From Bemisia tabaci (Eukaryota; Arthropoda; Insecta; Hemiptera; Aleyrodidae), in assembly GCF_918797505.1 (NCBI RefSeq), contig NC_092794.1, positions 73,197,345-73,261,344 on the forward strand: DNA of 64,000 bases. Direction: 5' to 3'. This document shows, piece by piece, positions 36,389 to 47,001 of this stretch. The notes beneath the pieces are model-generated. The model had not been told where the DNA came from, made no database searches, and worked only from the letters and a program-made list of their open reading frames with translations. The translations under genes were made by a program, and so were the position numbers. The stretch's first letter is position 1; each line of letters opens with the position of its first letter.

Positions 36389-36514
36389 CTGCAACATCCA
36401 GCAGAGAGCGTATCGACGGTGAAATGGCAAAAACCCAGTCGGTATTTCCATGACAACAGTCCGTTTGCAACATTGCAGATCCTCCCGCACTCCATTTGGG
36501 CTCAGAGCGTTGCA

Positions 36515-36572
36515 CCCTTATCTAACTTCCTAACCTAGCCTACTTAACCTAATCTAACCTAAACTAACCTGC
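36515..36572. repeat. short CCTAA-rich (TTAGG-like) tract
   Basis: Imperfect CTAACCT/CCTAA units resembling the insect telomere repeat TTAGG. The tract is short and degenerate; smaller pieces occur at 39295 and 40075. It is probably part of dispersed repeats rather than an old telomere. Confidence 0.5.
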
Positions 36573-36587
36573 GCACTGCGTTTGACG

Positions 36588-37188
36588 CAAAGACATAAAG
36601 ACGGAGCGCTCGTATCTAAAAGCACGGGGAAAAAGTGAAGCTAGGTTCGGCGCTGCGCGCTTGTGTGAGTGTGTAAATGAACGCGGGAATCCATGGCGGC
36701 AAACGGAAATTTGATTTGAACTTGTCCTCTTGATTTTTGCACATTTCTTCTTTGAAACGTATTTTAAATTCCTAAAACGAATATACTAAGAAAGTTCGGT
36801 CTGCGTCCTAATATAATACACCTACTTTTGCTCGGTAACAGGCAGTAATCTCACATAAAGTTAGTTTTTCTTCTGCTTATGGTGGTTCTGCAGGTTCAAA
36901 CAGGCCGTTACAGTTCTAGATCAACGTTACTCCCAAATGAAATTAATCGGTCGACGACGGACTGAAACTAACCTAAAGTTAAAAAAATATGAGTGTGTAC
37001 CTGAATTTGGGCAAAAATCAACCTAAAATACTTTGTTTCCGCAATTTTATTTATTAGTTCCCGCCTTACATTTGAATTCAAACTTGTCCCGATTTCGCCG
37101 CCAATCCTCTAGCCAATAGTAGAGGTGATTGAAAAGAAGCTCTAGAAGCTTCATTTTTTGCTTTTAGTGCTCCGTCTTTATGTCTTTG
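36588..37188. mobile_element. 601-bp hAT-like MITE with 8-bp TSD
   Basis: Terminal inverted repeats CAAAGACATAAAGACGGAGC match perfectly over 20 bp at both ends (one mismatch just after). The flanks are a perfect 8-bp duplication GTTTGACG (36580-36587, 37189-37196), as for hAT elements. It carries no transposase frame and inserted into the repeat whose remainder is at 37189-37535. Confidence 0.9.
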
Positions 37189-37535
37189 GTTTGACGCAAT
37201 GCGTCAAGTATTCATGCAGTCTTGTAGGCGCTATGCATTTCAAGCCACCCGCTGCTGACCGCTCTACGTTTGACGCAATGAGCCAAGTATTCATGCAGTC
37301 TTGTAGGCGCTAATGCGTGTTTCATGCTGACCGGCGTGCCGAGGGCTTCTCCTAACAAATTTGAAGTTACTATACTTCAACCATCAGGAATTGAAAGATT
37401 TTGTCACCTTTTCTCGTTCGTAATTTTTTTTCTCAAACCGATTTTTTTTGATAACTGCATTTGAAAAAATTGCAGAATTTGCCGCCATGGGCCGCGGCCC
37501 ATATAGCCACCGCCTAAATCCGGCCCTGGAGGTAC
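37189..37535 (-). repeat. dispersed repeat, GGGCCGGATTTA family
   Basis: The inverted relative of 12363-12840: two 'caagtattcatgcagtcttg' plus 'taggcgct' units, then 'gccgccatgggccgcggccc' and 'cctaaatccggccctgg' at the end. It was broken by the hAT-like MITE at 36588-37188. Confidence 0.7.
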
Positions 37536-37649
37536 GCGGTTTCGCACTTGGCCATCGCTATCTCGCCTCCCGGTGTCTCAATATCTCCGCTCCCATTTTA
37601 CTTACCAAAACCAATACTATTGCTTGAATTTCTCGCAGAGCGGAGGACA

Positions 37650-37910
37650 TGGATTCGATCGACATGAATTGATCGAAAAATAAGAACGTGAACCGATCGA
37701 CACCGAGTTGATCGACAAACTTAGATCGATACACCAGATTTGTAGATAGATTTAAGGGTTTGTCGATAGGTTCACGTTATTACTTTTCGATCGATTCTCC
37801 ATGTCGGTCGAATCGACACCGACTTTTTAATCATTTGTCGATCAGTTCACGTCGATCTGGTCGATCGATCCACGTTTTTGTTTTTCGATCCATTCATGTC
37901 GATCGTGTTC
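37650..37910. repeat. ATCGATCGAC-type minisatellite
   Basis: Irregular 20-30 bp units containing 'gatcgacatgaattgatcga', 'cgtgaaccgatcgacacc' and inverted versions. It is related to the larger array at 53040-53540. Confidence 0.65.
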
Positions 37911-38067
37911 ATACCCTCCTCACAGAGTATTCTTCACACAGGAAAGAAAATCATGAAAGTTCTCAAGAAATGACGATCGGTTTTCCCATTTATTGCTTTG
38001 GCGGACTGTCTATATATGTGACTATACAAGACGAAGAGAGGTTAGGAATGGTAGCCTGAAACGTTTA

Positions 38068-38390
38068 CGACAAAAACACAAAAAGTCAGTGGGAAACAAG
38101 GCTAAAATCAATAAACACAATATGCAGGACGTTTCGGCTGGTCGCCCGAGCCTTTATCAATCGCTAAAACACAAATAAAAAATTAAAACCGAGGCTAAAA
38201 AAACCACTACATTAAAACGCGTGTGATCAGCCCATACGGAAATTAGGACTGCAGTCCTAATTTCCGTATGGGCTGATTGGGCCGTAGCGGTTGATACAGG
38301 CCTGAGTAAACCAGCCGAAACGTCCTGCATATTGTGTTTACTGCGATTTTAGCCTTGTTTTCCCACTGATTTTTTGTGTTTTTGTCGTAT
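38068..38390. mobile_element. ~320-bp foldback with a perfect 52-bp palindromic core
   Basis: Outer arms 'acgacaaaaacacaaaaagt' to 'aacacaatatgcaggacgtt' and 'aacgtcctgcatattgtgtt' to 'tttttgtgtttttgtcgt' pair. The core 38226-38277 is perfectly self-complementary about 38251/38252. Confidence 0.8.
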
Positions 38391-38471
38391 GTGACTATAT
38401 CGATGCTTTAAACCCGCACTTAAATTATATCGGTTCATATTACTCGTTAGTTTGCTTCCTGCTGTTTTATG

Positions 38472-38516
38472 GTACAGATAAATGGGAGTGATACTCCAGA
38501 TACCGCAAGAGAAACC
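38472..38516 (-). pseudogene. possible relic transporter exon start
   Basis: On the minus strand this reads GFSCGIWSITPIYLY, resembling the start of the gene B middle exon (GFQCGIASTVVPLYL) and gene A (GLQCGIANTIVPLYI) if one codon is gapped. Similarity ends after it and no matching phase-0 acceptor is present. It may be a decayed third paralogue between A and B, or coincidence. Confidence 0.25.
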
Positions 38517-38524
38517 ACTTACAG

Positions 38525-39117
38525 TCTTTGCCGTGTGATAAATTTCCTTCAAAGAAGCTAGAATGCAATCAATATGACATTAGAGTGCTGTTGGTCGCAA
38601 AACCGGCGTTTCAAAGTAAATATATTTTGATTACCTCCATGTTACATAAATTTCTGGACTGAAGCTTTAAAAAAGTCAGTTCTGATGCGCTAAAAAATAT
38701 GATGTTTTTTTTTTCTTTTCTTTTAAAGAGAACTCTGTGCGGTTTATCATGTAATTCCGCAGAGCTTATTTTTAGGAAGATATACTGCAGGTTGAAAAAA
38801 AAAAACCTTTGGATTTTGAATATATGTTACGTTATCAGGCGTGATTCGAATTTATTCTTCTCCAGACTTTCGAGAGGCTTTTTTAATTTAAATATATTAC
38901 TTTTGTTTAACCTAAAATTTTAATTTAAAAAAAATTAATCAATAAGTCATAAACATCATAAATCTAATACTTTTTTATCTGCTTATATCGAGGAAAAATA
39001 TTCATAAATTTACTCCACAGTGAAAAGTTCACCAAGGAAAACTTTTCAACATAAGTATAGTGCCCATACAACATTCTTTTTTTACAGACTGCAGAGAAGT
39101 GCCCGACGGTGGACTGC
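38525..39117. other. anonymous AT-rich sequence
   Basis: Only short low-complexity frames and A/T runs. I see nothing else. Confidence 0.4.
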
Positions 39118-39125
39118 ACTATACA

Positions 39126-40309
39126 CAGAGATGGAAAATTTCATGAAATTTATTCGAGTGAAATTTCACGCGTGAAATTTCATGAAATTTCACGAAATTT
39201 CATGAAATTTATTGAAACTTTTGAGGATACATTCAAGAGGCCAAGAAACGCCTAGAAACGGTGATTCTCGATATTGAGATTTTTCAGCCCCCCCTGACCT
39301 AACCTAACCTCACCACCCACTCTTCCAGCAGCTCAGTTTTTTATCACGAAGATTTCGGTGTCATGTCAGATGTCACTTATGTAAGTCATGGGTCCTTAAT
39401 TTTCGTAAGTAATGCATCATTGACACTTGAGTGCCTCCGCTCCACCACAAGAACAATTTCCTCCACGCATCGGCATGAAAATACTAGTTTTTTTATGAGG
39501 GGGGGGGGGGGGACTTTTATTTGAGAAACGTTGGAGAAATTGATGCTAAAAATTGTAATGCTAAAAAACGGCACTTTTAGTGGTATATTTCTGAACCAAC
39601 TTAATGTCCTACATATTTAACAATTATACTATAAAGATTATTCTCAGCAGTGCCAAACTGCCAACATATATATTTTAGAGTCGGAAATCTCAGTTTCAAA
39701 AATGGATTGTTTTCAATCATCTTGAATTTTATCAAGTAATTCCAAACGTAAGTAACTTTAATTTTATTTGTAAAAACATTTTTTTTGGGGTTGTTATGGA
39801 TTCTCTATCCTCTTGGATACTACGCGACTGCACCCTTGGATGCTTGGTAAACACTAATTAATATTGCACTTTTTACTCTTTTCGTTTGTTGAGCATCTTC
39901 TAGAAAAAAAATGAAAGTTCGAGCACGGCTTTTCGGCTTTTTCGCCATTATTCACATCTCTGAAAACATAAAAGTACTAAAGTAAAACGTTTCTAAAAGG
40001 GTGTGATGTTCTTATAATCTTGTCCACGGCCACGCGATTTGCTGGGTACATGTCTGTTTACATTTGGTTTGGAGGTTAGGTTAGGGCTAACTTTCTCTAA
40101 AACCCCCCTTGTGCCCCCTCCTTTTGGTGTAGCATCTCATTAGTGGGCCATATTCTGCTGCATCAGCAGGAGGATCATCTGAACCGTTTCCGAGGCTTAG
40201 TAACAATATTTCTTTGAAAAATCAACAAATTTCAATTTTTTTGAAATTTATTCGGGCCTTGTGAAATTTCATGAAATTTCAAAACGTGAAATTTCACTTT
40301 CCATCTCTG
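39126..40309. mobile_element. 1184-bp hAT-like element with 8-bp TSD
   Basis: The ends CAGAGATGGAAAATTTCATG and its inverse (…TTTCCATCTCTG) start with the CAGAG-type terminus seen in hAT elements, and the flanks are a perfect 8-bp duplication ACTATACA (39118-39125, 40310-40317). Subterminal 'gaaatttcatgaaattt' repeats are abundant. No transposase frame is present. A truncated relative is at 22438. Confidence 0.88.
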
Positions 40310-40766
40310 ACTATACAGAAACGAACCTCTTTGATCCTGGAATACCTTAAAAAAATACTTTAATAATTTCCCCACCTAGATGGGCACTTTATAATAAACC
40401 AGGCAAATTCCAGACGACGCGGTCTGACTGATTCACTGTCGTGGGTCAGTGACCGATAGTATACCGCAAGGCGATGGCTGAAGTAAAAAAAGCGTAACTC
40501 AGTTACAACGATTACGTCTTAATGTTTTAAAAGAAAAGAAAAAAATCCTTTATCTATTAGATATTTGTATGAATAGTTTTTAATGGAAGGAGAAATTTCA
40601 CAGAAAGCCTCAGAAATACAGATGTTCAGCTCCTCTGTCGAAGAAATTTAATGAAACATGAATAGAGATTTGCAACGTTACAATACGAATTTTCCGACTT
40701 CAGCTATCATTAAGCGGGTATTCAATACCGCCGTGTTAGGGGAAAACGTCGTATGAGCCTTCAAAC

Positions 40767-40980
40767 ATTTTTTTTTCTTTCTTTTTTTTCGAATATCCTA
40801 CGAGGGATAATCCTACGCTTTACCGTCCCTAGACCCCATCCCACCTCCGTCCCTAGTCAAGCCAGCCCCAGGTAACTTGTTGTTTGAGACCATCAAACTC
40901 GGGTCACCTGGCCGGGAATCGAACCTTGGAAGTCCCGATCATGGACCAAGCGCTACAACCACTACGCCTTAGAAGGCCGA
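40767..40980 (-). mobile_element. tRNA-derived SINE with A-rich tail
   Basis: On the minus strand a tRNA-like head has A-box 'taaggcgtagtggttgtagc' and B-box 'ggttcgattcccggcc' about 35 nt apart, followed by a ~120-bp unrelated body and an A-rich tail (plus strand 'ttttttttctttctttttttt'). This is the layout of a tRNA-derived SINE. It sits in the left half of the MITE at 40728. Confidence 0.75.
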
Positions 40981-41067
40981 TATTGCCAAATTTGTTTTGA
41001 ACTTCATGTATTTTCAGGAAAATTTGGAAATATTTTTCTTCCGGGTTTTCAAAGAATTTTGTACGTA

Positions 41068-42046
41068 TCATTAATATAGGATTGGAAGGATTCCATACCT
41101 TTTAATTGATTCTGCCTTCCTCTATTTCATTCGAGGGGAAGTGTCCCTTCCCCGCCTCTCCCCTCCCCCCTACTTCATTCAATATTTTATTCGAGTACGG
41201 AGGGGTTGCCAAATTTTGCGGTATATGTGAATATTTAACATGGGTTTGAATTGGGTAGGTAAAGTGCCGAAAAAGCAACTTATCTGGCAACAGTAGAGTC
41301 TGGGAGGGACGGGAGGCTGCCTCTCTGGGAGAACCCATGATTTTGCCGGAAATGCCATTAAAACAAATTGATTCTGTTTGAAGCATCAAATGTATTTTAG
41401 GGATAGCTATTTTAAAATAATACCTACTTGTAAATGGACACAGATGCCACAAAAAGGGAAAAATGAAAGGGGGAGCAAATGATGTGAGGATGATATAATT
41501 ACTTTTGCAATCAGAGAGAATAAAACAAAAGCATCAGAGCAATTTATATGCAGTGAAACTATAAGAAAAAACAGCGGTGAGCTCATAGCGATTCGGAACT
41601 CGAACTATGGTATCGTTGAGCAGTTTCTAGACCCTTACGCCACCGATAATCTTCTTAAGAAGTAAAGATGAACTTTTGCTATTTCAGCGAGTCAAATCAC
41701 GGAAGGAGATCCATGGTTGTCACTTTCCTCCACCCGATGGGACTGACGTTCCCAGTCAAATGCGTTTTTGAAAAAATGATCAATTCCCACCATTGCTTCA
41801 TGTCCATATATTTATTAATGTGCAAATGATGGGGCACTCCGGTAACAAATCTCTGAGACGAAATCATTTTTCTCTTGAGAGCCTCCAAAATGTATCATGG
41901 TGATAAAATATCCAACTACTAAGAAGAATGGATCGCGGAGCGACTGAATGTCACTCGCTACGCGAGTGACCAGGGGTCGGGGGTCCAGGGGGCGTAGCTT
42001 CCTTGCCAGCCGCGACAGACGCGCGAAGCGCGCCCAGAACGGCTAG
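41068..42046 (+). mobile_element. 979-bp non-autonomous Helitron
   Basis: It starts TC right after an A (41067) and ends CTAG right before a T (42047), with a 3' hairpin 'gcgcgcgaagcgcgc' about ten bases before CTAG, all canonical Helitron features. The borders are fixed independently because the host MITE resumes on both sides. No Rep/helicase frame is present. A 116-codon frame at 41102-41452 (minus) matches nothing I know. Confidence 0.82.
41583..41645 (-). repeat. possible tRNA-like promoter inside the Helitron
   Basis: On the minus strand 'tggcgtaagggtctagaaac' resembles an A-box and, about 30 nt on, 'agttcgagttccg' a B-box. The B-box deviates by a base, so the call is weak. Confidence 0.3.
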
Positions 42047-42179
42047 TTTTGATCTAACATTACTAAAAATTTCAAGGAAAAATATTCATATCTTTCTTCA
42101 AAAATAAATATTTTCTGTAAGGAAATTTGACAACATTCGAATGCTCATACGGTGTTCTTCCCTACAGTACGGTAAAATT

Positions 42180-42303
42180 GGACGCATTTCTGTCAAACGG
42201 AAATATGTGCATTATGCCGTGAGCCCTGTTATGCATTTATTCTTATGGGTATCAGGGCTCATGCCTCAATGCACAAAGTTCCGTTTGATAGAAATACGTC
42301 CGA
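42180..42303. mobile_element. ~124-bp palindromic MITE, CAAACGGAA family
   Basis: 'ggacgcatttctgtcaaacg' on the left mirrors 'gtttgatagaaatacgtcc' on the right, with a 'gtgagccctgttatgcat' and 'cagggctcatgcctcaatgc' inner stem. Relatives are at 44219, 50254 and 52713. Confidence 0.8.
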
Positions 42304-43100
42304 TTGTAGGTTTCAGTAATACTCCACTGATTTAGTGTAAATGCGCCGTTTGCCTCGATACATTGAATCTTTTAGAATAATACGAGAAACCTTAAGATCT
42401 TTAAGTCCAAGCGATTGCGAGCCGTGAGTTCTAATTTTGTCTGCGTCTTACAAAGCGAATCGGGAAGCTTATCTGACCTAAGTATGATTTGCGCCGACGA
42501 GCATGCGAAAGGCCCCTGATAATCACTCAAATCCCGAATCCGAGTTAAAGACGAATCGAATAAAATTTAAACTGGGATCATGTTTTTCCTGACTTGGCTA
42601 ATTTGTCTCTTGACAATGAGAGAAATCTGAATTCTGGAGTTTCGTATCGCGAATCAAAGTATCCACTCACAGAAATGGAAGGAGGCAGCAACGAGATGAA
42701 AAGTACTGAGAAGTGAAACAGGGTTCGTGTAGAATTTCTGTAACCTTTTCTGTTGAAATTTCAGGCTTTCAAATTTATTTTATCGAAGAAAAGACGCGTT
42801 TTTCTTTGTTGGTTCTTTTTTTGTAATTTTTCGGAACTTGGTAATTTTGGTAACTTTTCTAATCATAAGAACTCCCCCCCTCACCCTCGCAAATGCGCGC
42901 TTTAGAGAATCACTCGAAATCATTTTTTGAAGACACAGACAATCCATCATTAGACAAAGCCAGATTTATTCTAACACATCGAGTTCATTTCTCACCTACG
43001 AAAATTGTGTATAAAATAATGCGTAAAATATATTTGTATAATACATTTACAACAAAATAACACAAAAATAAATTTTTGCATAAGAAATAAATCCATTATC
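42304..43100. other. anonymous sequence
   Basis: No recognisable gene, element end or repeat. Confidence 0.35.
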
Positions 43101-43106
43101 GAAACC

Positions 43107-43325
43107 ACGTATCTCCGGTAGCGACGTTGCAGACTTCCTGAAACTTTTTTTTCTTCTTTTTTGGACGGCAAGTCAACGTGGATTCTTGAAAACTTCTTTG
43201 ATTTTTCCTCTCTGTTAGCGAACTATTCTGTATACATTTCAAGCAATAAAGTTGTCTTTCTTCCTCGTCGAAAAAATACAATATTATCGGAAATTTTGAA
43301 ACACCGCGATGGAGATAAAAGGTTG
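43107..43325. mobile_element. remnant MITE, TCGACGGTGAAAG family
   Basis: Internal blocks 'gcgacgttgcagacttcctg' and 'attcttgaaaacttctttga' followed by 'ttttgaaacaccgcgatgga' match the family; the terminal repeats are eroded. Confidence 0.5.
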
Positions 43326-43387
43326 CGCAACTTTCTCCAGCTTTAATGAAATTGAGAGCAACCGTCGAAACGAATGCCTATGTTGAC

Positions 43388-43552
43388 CAGTGGCGTGGCG
43401 TGAATCGCAATGTATCGATTGCTCTGCCATTTAAACCTATGGTAAAGAATCGATTATTAAGATGTTCGCTGCGAACACCTTGTTTATCGATCCTTTTCCA
43501 TAAGTTTAAATGGCATAACAATCGATTTATAGCAATGCACTCCACGCCAGTG
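43388..43552. mobile_element. 165-bp hAT-like MITE, CAGTGGCGTG family
   Basis: Left 'cagtggcgtggcgtgaatcg' and right 'gcaatgcactccacgccagt' are inverted ends, with an internal stem around 'tgttcgctgcgaaca'. Flanks ATGTTGAC and AAGTCGAC agree at 6 of 8 bases. Confidence 0.75.
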
Positions 43553-44218
43553 AAGTCGACAAAAACAAGAGAGAGCATGACATGAGTCACAATGAGATTA
43601 TCAATATAATCAATGATTCGTGGGAAGCGAGCAAGACTTAAAATTTTCATTTGAATTAATTTGCTCATCAGGCATTTAGAATCGAAGTTTAGTTGAATGC
43701 TATTTTTTCATTGCATTCATTGCTACTTTTTGATTAGAGAGTATGCTTCTATTCAAAATCGATATAACTTCTTTGAATAACCAGTGAAAGTCATGTTATT
43801 ACAGTTGAAAACATGCAATATTGAATAACGAGGTCATTAAAAACCAGCTAATTAGCGTGGGCTCATTTCAATCAGGCTTGTCCCCAAAACGGTCGAAGGT
43901 GCCCCATCAGTTCGATGAACCTACCTCAAAATCAGTGATTCTCAATAATTACTTTCGGAGAGAGAAAACTTCATTTGGGGCAACATTGTTCATCCTATGT
44001 TTATATTAAGATCGTTATTTTCAACGTTTTCTGCTGCCCAACGCGGCGCCCGAAGGATAATTAATTCTCATTTCATTGTGACCTATCTTTCTCCCTTGAT
44101 AAGAATTGAATATTGGGTGATTATACAAAATTAGCCGTTGAGCCGTACATTCATCAGCCAACAGCTGATTTTGTATAATCAAAATGGTGTTCCTACATGC
44201 AGTGAGGATTTTTTATTT

Positions 44219-44342
44219 GCTCGTATTTCTGTCAAACGGAACTATGTGCATTAAGACGTGAGCCCTGTTATGCATATATTCTTATGGGCCTCAGGGCTCA
44301 TGTCCTAATTTACATAGTTCCGTTTGATAGAAATAAGTCCAT
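44219..44342. mobile_element. ~124-bp palindromic MITE, CAAACGGAA family
   Basis: 'ctcgtatttctgtcaaacgg' mirrors 'ccgtttgatagaaataagtc', with inner stem 'gtgagccctgttatgca' and 'agggctcatgtcctaat'. Confidence 0.8.
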
Positions 44343-44365
44343 TTCATCATTAAAATTAGGCCTAC

Positions 44366-44786
44366 GTGGAATTCCGTAAGAAACACGTTAATGCATCTGG
44401 TTTTCTCTAAAAGCAAAGCCCAAGCTCAATGAAAACTCACAAAATTGAAACCGTACTCAATGGAGTACATTACTTATTTTGTGAGTGTGCATGTGCATTT
44501 AATTGAACTCTCATTGCAGAGATACAAAGTTGAATACCTAATATGGTTGTCATGCTTGTGGGCTAATTATCACCATCCTGAAGCTCGTGGGTCTTACTTG
44601 ACAGTAACAACCTCACTCTACAATGTATTTTTGGCTCTGTCTCTGCATGAGGAGTTTTATTGAAAATAAAGATGGCTACAATAGCCGTTATCCCCTCCAC
44701 GATAGCCTCAGCGTTGAAAATTGTTTTTGAGCTTAGAAGTTGATTTCAGAGAAAATCCAATGGCACCATTGGGGATTTTGCAAAAT
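44366..44786. mobile_element. degenerate foldback, TGGAGATGTTGCATG family
   Basis: Family blocks survive in both arms ('gtaagaaacacg', 'ctggttttctctaaaa', then 'gagcttagaagttgatttca' and 'gagaaaatccaatggcacca') but the tips are lost. Confidence 0.5.
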
Positions 44787-44845
44787 GTTTCATCTGATTG
44801 AATTTTTGAACACCGAAAAAATCTTTTCTGCGTGCAAAAAGTAGT

Positions 44846-45011
44846 CAGTAGCGTACGGCGTGCTTTGCGATACATCGATTGGTCTGCTATTTAAACCTAT
44901 GGAAAAGCATCAATAAACAATATGTTCGCAACGAACACCTTGATAATCGATTCCTCATCGTAGCTTCAAACAGGGAGATATCGATAATCGATCTTTCACG
45001 CCTCGCCACTG
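44846..45011. mobile_element. 166-bp hAT-like MITE, CAGTGGCGTG family
   Basis: Left 'cagtagcgtacggcgtgctt', right 'cgatctttcacgcctcgcca' plus CTG, internal 'tgttcgcaacgaaca'. Flanks AAAGTAGT (44838-44845) and GAAGTAGT (45012-45019) agree at 7 of 8. Confidence 0.8.
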
Positions 45012-45019
45012 GAAGTAGT

Positions 45020-45797
45020 CATGAGAAGTTAACATCTCAAGTCCTTATTCATGCACATAATACGAAATGCAGTCAAATGCAATGCAAAGTTGAAGAAAAA
45101 GATCACATTTATCTTGAGCAAAACACAATACAATTAGAACACAGATAAGTCTTTGCTTTTCAACATAGAATAGAAATTAAAAAAAAAGTAGGAGAAAGAA
45201 AAAAAACGAGCAAGACTGTGGAAATATCAACAAAAGTGCATACCAAGACGCATGAACAAAAGTAAAACAAATTAAACACAGAGTTAATTAAAATGAGATC
45301 GCATGAGCTCACAATCACATAGGTACTCAAAAAGGATCCATTGCCAATAGAATACAGATCTAGGCTTCTAATCGGTTGGATGTAATTAATAATTTCGAGG
45401 CCCAATCGTATTTATCTCAATCAATGACCTACTGCAGAGGAAGTTTGAGAGCACAATTTTCCCTGTTGATTTCTCTACTATAACTTATACTATAACCTAA
45501 CTTATATTATATTGAATCATCAAAAAACCTATAAAACACTGGTAAATACGTTTAAAAATTAATCTTCCTCACAAAGAATACCAAGGTCTCGCCTAAGCCC
45601 CAAAAGGCAGAATTTTTTAATCGAGGCTTTTCAACAATGAATATCCTGAATTAAATTTTGAGAATTTCAAGACAGCCATGGCATATCTGGGCATATCTGG
45701 AGAGTGTTCTATATCCAGAAAATCATGGACATTTGTCTCGTTAATCTTTAGGTTTGGCTATGAAAAATAATGACATTTTGTGAAGAAAAAGAGCATA
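45020..45797. other. anonymous sequence
   Basis: A-rich DNA with no supported feature; an 81-codon minus-strand frame (45160-45405) is hydrophobic but matches nothing I recognise. Confidence 0.35.
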
Positions 45798-46051
45798 TCG
45801 ACGGTGTAAGTCCGCAACCACGTATCTCGTTTGCAGTGTTGGAAAATCTCCGCTCCTATTTTATTTTTTTAAAGGCGAACAAACCGACATCATTCCTTGA
45901 AGTTTTCACGGAATGTCTTGGCACTAAGAGGAAAATTCAAGGCAGTTCTTAAAAATTGCCTTTGAGTAGTTTTTCATTTAAAAAATAAAGTATGACAGGA
46001 AGTCTGCAACGTCGCAACCCGAGATATGTGGTGACGGACTTGCACCGTCGA
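45798..46051. mobile_element. 254-bp MITE, TCGACGGTGAAAG family, TSD TA
   Basis: The left end 'tcgacggtgtaagtccgcaa' mirrors the right end 'gacggacttgcaccgtcga', with flanking TA on both sides (45796-45797, 46052-46053), the signature of Tc1/mariner-type insertion. Internal 'gtctgcaacgtcgcaacccg' is typical. Confidence 0.8.
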
Positions 46052-46321
46052 TATGTTAATTAGAGACAATATTTGAAGATTATTATTATTTTTTCTTTCT
46101 TTTTTCCTATTTTCTATTTTAGGAGGCTCACAAGCAGACAAAATCCTTCCTGCGTGTAAATATCATGGCGTAGGTACTCAGTTCTGTACACAGAGTTTTT
46201 CATCTTGCCAATTAATTTAGGAGCTATTTTCCGCGGGAAACTTTGTCCCATTTCACCGTGCCTGGAAAAAATCAATTGTAATGCGGCTTTGACTGGTGAG
46301 CTGCCTCAACTGTGTAGTATT

Positions 46322-46812
46322 CTGCCGTGCATAGGAATAACGCCGATTGAACATTCGATGTTGCCAAATTTTCCCTGATAAAAACTGTATTTTGAAAGAA
46401 AGTGATGCATATTTTTCTTGAAATTTTCAGATACCTTCGATTAAATTACGCCTGCTCTCCACGGCACGTTTCATGGAATTTTTCCCAAGTTTGAGTCGCA
46501 GGAATTTTTCCCCGTTAAACAACACAACAAAGTTTCTTTTTCTTCTTTTTAAATCGTTCCTGGGACTCCATAAGGACTCTTAATTGGTAATGTGATTAGT
46601 ATTGACTAACTGAATATTTTTCCCAACTTCGCAAGTGAGATTTTTCCCTGGGACAAATCCCATGAAACGCCCGTGGAGACAAGGCTTTAGAACAAGTCGT
46701 CCGAAAAATTGGAAGAAAAACATACACAACTTTTCGATAAATCCGTATTGTGTCTAGGGAAATTTGGCAACGGCTGAAGGTATTCATACGGTTTTTTTCC
46801 TTAGCACGGCAG
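46322..46812. mobile_element. CTGCCGTGC MITE with a nested hairpin
   Basis: Ends 'ctgccgtgcataggaataac' and 'ttttccttagcacggcag' are flanked by TATT and TACT (3 of 4). A ~240-bp insertion at about 46451-46690 has its own inverted ends ('gcctgctctccacggcacgt' against 'acgcccgtggagacaaggc'). Confidence 0.75.
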
Positions 46813-47001
46813 TACTGCTGCGTAAAGTGGTGATTCTTGAAAATTGGGAACACCATTTTCCTACCATTAGAATGTATATAAAACAATCGATTCTTGGCGA
46901 GACAGCTTGTTTCACATAAAATTGATATTTTCCATGGAATTAGATAGGTAGAGGAAAAAAAGTTTTGCAAACTTGTGAAATGGCAATCGGAGCTAAGAGG
47001 G

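Larger units (their letters stand above)
40728..42175. mobile_element. CTGCCGTGC MITE holding a SINE and a Helitron
   Basis: The left end 'ccgccgtgttaggggaaaac' and right end 'gttcttccctacagtacggt' are family termini 1.4 kb apart; flanks AATA and AATT agree at 3 of 4. Removing the insertions at about 40767-40980 and 41068-42046 leaves the usual ~250 bp with internal sequence in family order. Confidence 0.8.

Noticed and set aside
36515..36572. Interstitial telomere
   Set aside because: The CCTAA-like units are few and irregular, and similar short runs occur inside dispersed repeats at 39295 and 40075.
40899..40980. Functional tRNA gene on the minus strand
   Set aside because: The tRNA-like part continues into a non-tRNA body and an A-rich tail, the layout of a SINE.
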